NCBI GenBank assembly: GCA_022316685.1
Contig: JAKJHU010000623.1
Location: forward strand, 124,001-188,000
DNA length: 64,000 nucleotides
From: Progne subis subis
Taxonomy: Eukaryota > Chordata > Aves > Passeriformes > Hirundinidae
Direction: 5' to 3'
Shown: one piece after another, positions 60,490 to 64,000 of the stretch
Numbering within the stretch: position 1 is the first letter of the stretch
Layout: each line of letters starts with the position of its first letter
Notes under the pieces: generated by a model
What the model was told of the DNA's origin: nothing
The model's input: the letters and a program-made list of their open reading frames with translations, nothing else
Database searches by the model: none
Translations under genes and position numbers: made by a program

Positions 60490-60620
60490 TTTAGATTGAA
60501 CCGTGGAATAGTTTGGGTTGAAAAGGACATTAAAGCTCGTCCCATTCCCACGGGCAGGGGCACCTCCCACTGTCCCAATGTCCAACGTGGCCTTGGGCAC
60601 CGCCAGGGATCCAATCCTGC
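60490..60620 (-). mobile_element. CR1 LINE 3' end fragment
   Basis: TGGAATAGTTTGGGTTGAAA, GGGCAGGGGCACCTCCCACT and GTGGCCTTGGGCACCGCCAG. LTR-1 begins about 10 bp later. Confidence 0.85.
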
Positions 60621-60630
60621 TATTTCCCTT

Positions 60631-61187
60631 TGTGAAAAGTGCATGTTATACGGCTCTACGCAAGGTATTTACTCTATGTGTTATGTTGTATTGATTGTTA
60701 ATGTTGTATTAATATTTTGATAGTTTGGTAAATGTAGTTTTGTAGTTAAAATGTAGTTTTTGTGTACCAACCACAGGAAAACGTAAATCTTTCAGAGAAA
60801 AAGAATTTACTCCTTCCTTATCAGAAGAGACCTAACTCCTCCTGCCTCGCTCAGCCCTGAGGATGCCATAGAGATTAAAGGAAAAAAGTGACACTGACCA
60901 GAGACAATTCTTTGTTTGAATGGAATTTGTGCATCATGTATGAAATGTATGAATATTCAACAGGCTGTTTATTGCTTTTCAGAGATAATCCTTTGTTAAC
61001 AAGCGTCCCTTCTCCAGAGCTTTTTGCTCGGGGAGGCACCCAGACGTCTGTAAACTTTGTTTTTTATTGTCTCGTATTGTCCTAACTCTAATTGTTCAAT
61101 TTTTTTACTCTAATTCTATTTTTATAACCATCTTATTTACTATTAAACTTTCAAAATTTTAAAAACAAGTGATTGGCGTGTTTCACA
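60631..61187 (+). mobile_element. Solo LTR, family LTR-1, copy 3 (complete)
   Basis: 557 bp with inverted termini TGTGAAA and TTTCACA, flanked by the 4-bp target duplication CCTT on both sides. It has no internal viral region. Confidence 0.92.
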
Positions 61188-61289
61188 CCTTTAATGTAAG
61201 AACAAGTGTCGAAGACCCTCCTCTGAGCCCTGGGGAAGAGAAGCTCAGGGTGACCCAGCTGTGACCTTCCAGGACCTGGGGGTGCTACT

Positions 61290-61945
61290 GGGAAGAGGCT
61301 GCTCACAAGGGACACAGGGAATGGATCCCAGCGCCAGGGGCAGGGATGGACGGGAGATTGGGAATCAGGAATTGTTCCTGTGTTACCCTGGTTTTTCTGA
61401 GTTTTTTATTAGCCTTTTGAATTTCATAATGGAGTCAGATCTTTTAGTTACTGTACAATATTAGAGCAGTTTTCTACCTTTCCCACAGATGTAACATAAA
61501 CAAACCCTTTGTTTTTCACTCTCTGTCCTTTGTTTGCATATTTCTAACCTGAAAACAATTGTAACTGACAATTGGTCTGGCCACTGAGGCTGAGGGGTGG
61601 AAACCCCAAAAAGCCAATCTTCTGCCAGACCCACAAATGTATAAAAAGTAAGAAATAAACAAAGGGGTCTCTTCTCTCCACTCTCTCAGCTGTGAGCTGG
61701 ATCGGAAGGACCTCTGAGAAAATCTCTTGTCTGCGTGTGACTGCTTTGTGTGTCTCGGTGACATTCCTGGCTGGGTGGCATTCCCTGGCACAGGGTGCCT
61801 TCAGTCACAGCTGTGGCTGTCCCTGGATCCCTGGCAGTGCCCAAGGCCAGGTTGGACATGGGGCTGGAGCAGCCTGGGGCAGTGGGACTGTCCCTGCCAT
61901 GGTGGCACTGGAGGGGATTTAGGGTCTCTCCCAACCCAAACCTTT
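61290..61945 (+). mobile_element. CR1 LINE 3' end interrupted by LTR-3
   Basis: The left part 61290-61380 (GGATGGACGGGAGATTGGGA, GGAATTGTTCCTG) and right part 61764-61945 (CACAGCTGTGGCTGTCCCTG, GGCCAGGTTGGACATGGGGC, GGATTTAGGGTCTCTCCCAA) are contiguous in CR1 order, as in the intact copy at 50815. Confidence 0.88.
61381..61763 (+). mobile_element. Solo LTR, family LTR-3, copy 2, inside a CR1
   Basis: 383 bp with the same termini as copy 1, flanked by TTCCTG at 61375-61380 and 61764-61769. Both flanks are CR1 sequence that joins up when the LTR is ignored. Confidence 0.95.
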
Positions 61946-62029
61946 GTGGATTCTGTGAAAATGGCACAAAATCAGCCCAGGAGCTCAAAGCCCGAGGATT
62001 CCCTCACGAGTATCCCCCACATTTCCCCG

Positions 62030-62440
62030 AGTAGCCTTAATTGCGCTCGTATTTCCTGTCCAGAAATTTAATTTCGTGTAGCTCTTTAGTCGTGTGTCAA
62101 CACATCTCAGATTCCTGTAATATTTGTTCTGCTCTGGATAACCTTGTCAATCTTAATTAGAGCTGAGGGGAGGCAAGCAGAATTGGCTGCGTGGCTCCAG
62201 ATGAGATTCCCATTGTTCAGTATGCTGCTGGAACCTATTCCAGCCTCCTAATGCTCCCGAGCATTTGAAGTGCTGCTGCCCACTGTGCAGACACTCATTT
62301 GAGCTCCCAGCCTCATTCATTTATTTTGATTGCAGCCCACAAAACGTAAAGTAACGCGTTTCCGAGATTCTGGCTGCCCTTGACAAATAATTAAAATTGC
62401 AATTCCCCGAATTCTCAGACAGCACCAGCACATCCCAAAC
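62030..62440. other. Unique block, candidate conserved noncoding element
   Basis: Non-repetitive, between a CR1/LTR-3 pair and LTR-2, with CTTGTCAATCTTAATTAGAG and TTCATTTATTTTGATTGCAG motifs. Confidence 0.38.
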
Positions 62441-62604
62441 TTTCCTCTGCAAGAAACCTCACGACTGCCATGGGATAGGACGGGACAGAGAGGACAGAAT
62501 ACAGAGAAATCACAGAAGGCATTTTCAAACCTCGGCAGAATCTTGTAGTGCTTAACCATCGTCTACGTTCTCCTTTCGTTTAAAGGACATGCAGAATTCA
62601 TAAC

Positions 62605-63095
62605 CGAGAGGAATGACAGATTTGTGTTCACAGACAAGCCCTGGGTCTGCTGGTGGATAAAACCAGTGCTGAGAGATGAGAGAAACAATGGGAAGGATTC
62701 CACTGATGGGTGAATGGAAAAGAAGAAATTTGCCTTTACAAACAAACCTGTAGGTTTGTTTATAAATGAAATTGGATATTGAAGGATGAAAGCAACGATG
62801 GGGAAAAACCCATAAATCCCATAAAAATTAAAAATTAAGGGGGTTATACATGAAAAGGGAATCTCAGGCATTTCGGGAAGTCTGTGCCTCTCAAGTACCT
62901 CAGCCCATGGGGAAAGAGAGAGGGAAATGCGGCCGGGAAATTGGGATAAAAAGGAGGCTGAGTCCTCCAAAACACTGAGAGACCCCAGGGAGAAATGCCC
63001 CATGGCCTCTCCCTTTATTGGAATAAAGTAAAAGGACTCCTCTGTCTCCTTTTTGGACATCAACCTCTGGTGTTCGTGGGTTAATTTTCCTAACA
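62605..63095 (+). mobile_element. Solo LTR, family LTR-2, copy 2
   Basis: 491 bp from CGAGAGGAATGACAG to TTTTCCTAACA, flanked by TAAC at 62601-62604 and 63096-63099. The first base pair of the usual TG terminus is mutated to CG. It shares GGAATAAAG with copy 1. Confidence 0.93.
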
Positions 63096-63297
63096 TAACT
63101 AAGATTCAAACTCCGGTCCCCAGGAGTGCCACACGAAGCATCCTCACCCTAATCCCTGTCAAGCCGTGAGCTGCTCCTCCCCACACCCCTTTCCACAACC
63201 CCCGCGCTGCCCATCCCTCCCTGGATTTCCCCCACGGCCCCGGAGCTTCCTGCAGCTCTCCCGAGTTCTCCGGCACCATCCCGCTCCAGCCGCCCAG

Positions 63298-63806
63298 AGA
63301 ACGACCTAAAAGATCCTGGTTTTCAACACCGAACGACCTAAAAAATCCTGGTTTTCAGCGCCAAACGACCTAAAAAATCCTGCTTTTCAGCACCAAACGA
63401 CCTAAAAAATCCTGGTTTTCAGCACCAAACGACCTAAAAGATCCTGGTTTTCAGCACCAAACGACCTAAAAAATCCTGGTTTTCAGCGCCAAACGACCTA
63501 AAAGATCCTGGTTTTCAACACCGAACGACCTAAAAAATCCTGGTTTTCAGCACCAAACGACCTAAAAGATCCTGGTTTTCAGCACCAAACGACCTAAAAA
63601 ATCCTGGTTTTCAGCACCGAACGACCTAAAAAATCCTGGTTTTCAGCGCCAAACGACCTAAAAGATCCTGGTTTTCAACACCGAACAACCTAAAAAAATC
63701 CTGGTTTTCAACACCAAACGACCTAAAAATCCTGGTTTTCAGCACCAAATGACGTAAAAAAAGTGGTTTTCAGCACCAAACGACCTAAAAAATCCTGGTT
63801 TTCAGC
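63298..63806. repeat. 32-bp minisatellite, about 16 copies
   Basis: Unit markers are AACGACCTAAAAAATCCTGG and TTTTCAGCACC; a 32-bp spacing was measured between 63423 and 63455. Confidence 0.96.
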
Positions 63807-64000
63807 CCTGAACCCTTTCTCCTTGCCGCAGCCGCCCGCACCCCTCGGGAGAGGCGACAGCGGGATTTGCACATCCCAGGTGCTCCGGGAGTGAAAACCG
63901 CCAGCTGAGGAGGGCACAGGGGCACACCAAGTGGTGTTTAGCGGGGCTGGGAGTGCTCTGAACTCGCAGCGAGTATTTTACAGCTGCAGACAAACTCTCT

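Larger units (their letters stand above)
1..64000 (-). other. NEGR1: NEGR1 locus, partial (exons 2-6 and their introns)
   Basis: The whole window lies inside one gene read from high to low coordinate. Five exons with canonical AG/GT borders and matching phases join into 254 codons covering most of Ig1, all of Ig2 and Ig3 of an IgLON protein. Peptides such as [32 protein letters not shown] and [18 protein letters not shown] separate NEGR1 from its paralogues LSAMP, NTM and OPCML. IgLONs are GPI-anchored neuronal surface adhesion proteins acting in neurite outgrowth and synapse formation (family knowledge). Exon 1 with the signal peptide and the first strands of Ig1, and exon 7 with the GPI signal, are not in the window. 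Introns 2-5 are 24.0, 8.3, 17.4 and 4.7 kb, much shorter than those of the mammalian gene. Confidence 0.95.
55764..64000 (-). other. NEGR1: NEGR1 intron 1, 3' part
   Basis: From the exon 2 acceptor upward: a 100-N gap 55942-56041; CR1 56042-56290; an AT-rich conserved-looking block 56520-56800; a 74-76 bp array 57095-58172; unique sequence 58173-58880; GGAT and 52-bp arrays 58880-59985; CR1 60490; LTR-1, LTR-3 (inside CR1) and LTR-2 between 60631 and 63095; unique 62030-62604; a 32-bp array 63298-63806. I searched for exon 1 (signal peptide, then a VLR-type end) and did not find it. Confidence 0.85.

Noticed and set aside
63298..63806. CRISPR-like direct repeats of 32 bp
   Set aside because: Units are directly tandem with no unique spacers, in a vertebrate intron; a minisatellite.
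1..64000. tRNA, rRNA, snRNA or microRNA genes
   Set aside because: I looked for tRNA-like boxes and hairpins and saw none convincing; a covariance-model scan would be decisive.

Overview
The window is a piece of a bird genome, read antisense to one host gene. Five coding exons on the minus strand (55531-55763, 31400-31525, 22953-23084, 5421-5541, 593-744) splice in frame into 254 residues with three immunoglobulin domains. I recognise them as NEGR1 (neuronal growth regulator 1, also called neurotractin or Kilon), an IgLON-family GPI-anchored neural adhesion protein. They correspond to exons 2-6 of the seven-exon vertebrate gene. Exon 1 (signal peptide) would lie beyond base 64000 and exon 7 (GPI signal) before base 1. 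No other gene is supported. The bird assignment rests on the avian-like NEGR1 protein and on many 5'-truncated CR1-type LINE 3' ends. A songbird is plausible from the several well-preserved solo LTR families, but this is inference.

Everything else is intron, and the introns are unusual. About 27% of the window (roughly 17 kb by my count) is tandem repeats: more than 25 arrays with unrelated units of 5 to 91 bp. From low to high coordinate the main ones are: intron 6 (41 bp); intron 5 (91 and 20-21 bp); intron 4 (20, 18, 21, 12-24 and 62 bp); intron 3 (24, 5, 71 and 60 bp); intron 2 (8, 16, 10-12, 24-27 bp, AT-rich, 11, about 66, about 55, 10, 23 bp and 87 perfect AAGGG units); intron 1 (74-76, 4, 52 and 32 bp). 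Almost all long open reading frames in the window are read-through of these arrays and are not genes.

The interspersed elements are solo LTRs and CR1 fragments. Four LTR families occur at least twice. LTR-1 is at 6416, 8039 and 60631; LTR-2 at 8454 and 62605 (4-bp target-site duplications); LTR-3 at 11970 and 61381 (6-bp); LTR-4 at 28496 in reverse and 41403 forward (6-bp). The first three families cluster at both ends of the window, all antisense to NEGR1. LTR-3 at 61381 is nested in a CR1 copy. No viral coding sequence was seen. Between the repeats lie AT-rich unique stretches that look like candidate conserved noncoding elements (for example 10800-11440, 26870-27330, 54640-54900, 56520-56800, 62030-62440), and one CpG-rich patch (49150-49480).

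The most striking observation is the 435-bp run of 87 perfect AAGGG units starting 45 bp past the exon 2 splice donor. The transcript carries it as a long UUCCC tract, and the exon 2 reading frame stays open through the whole of it. A second is a 1.3-kb array of 20-bp units, most of which carry a perfect T-box half-site and a CACCTG E-box.
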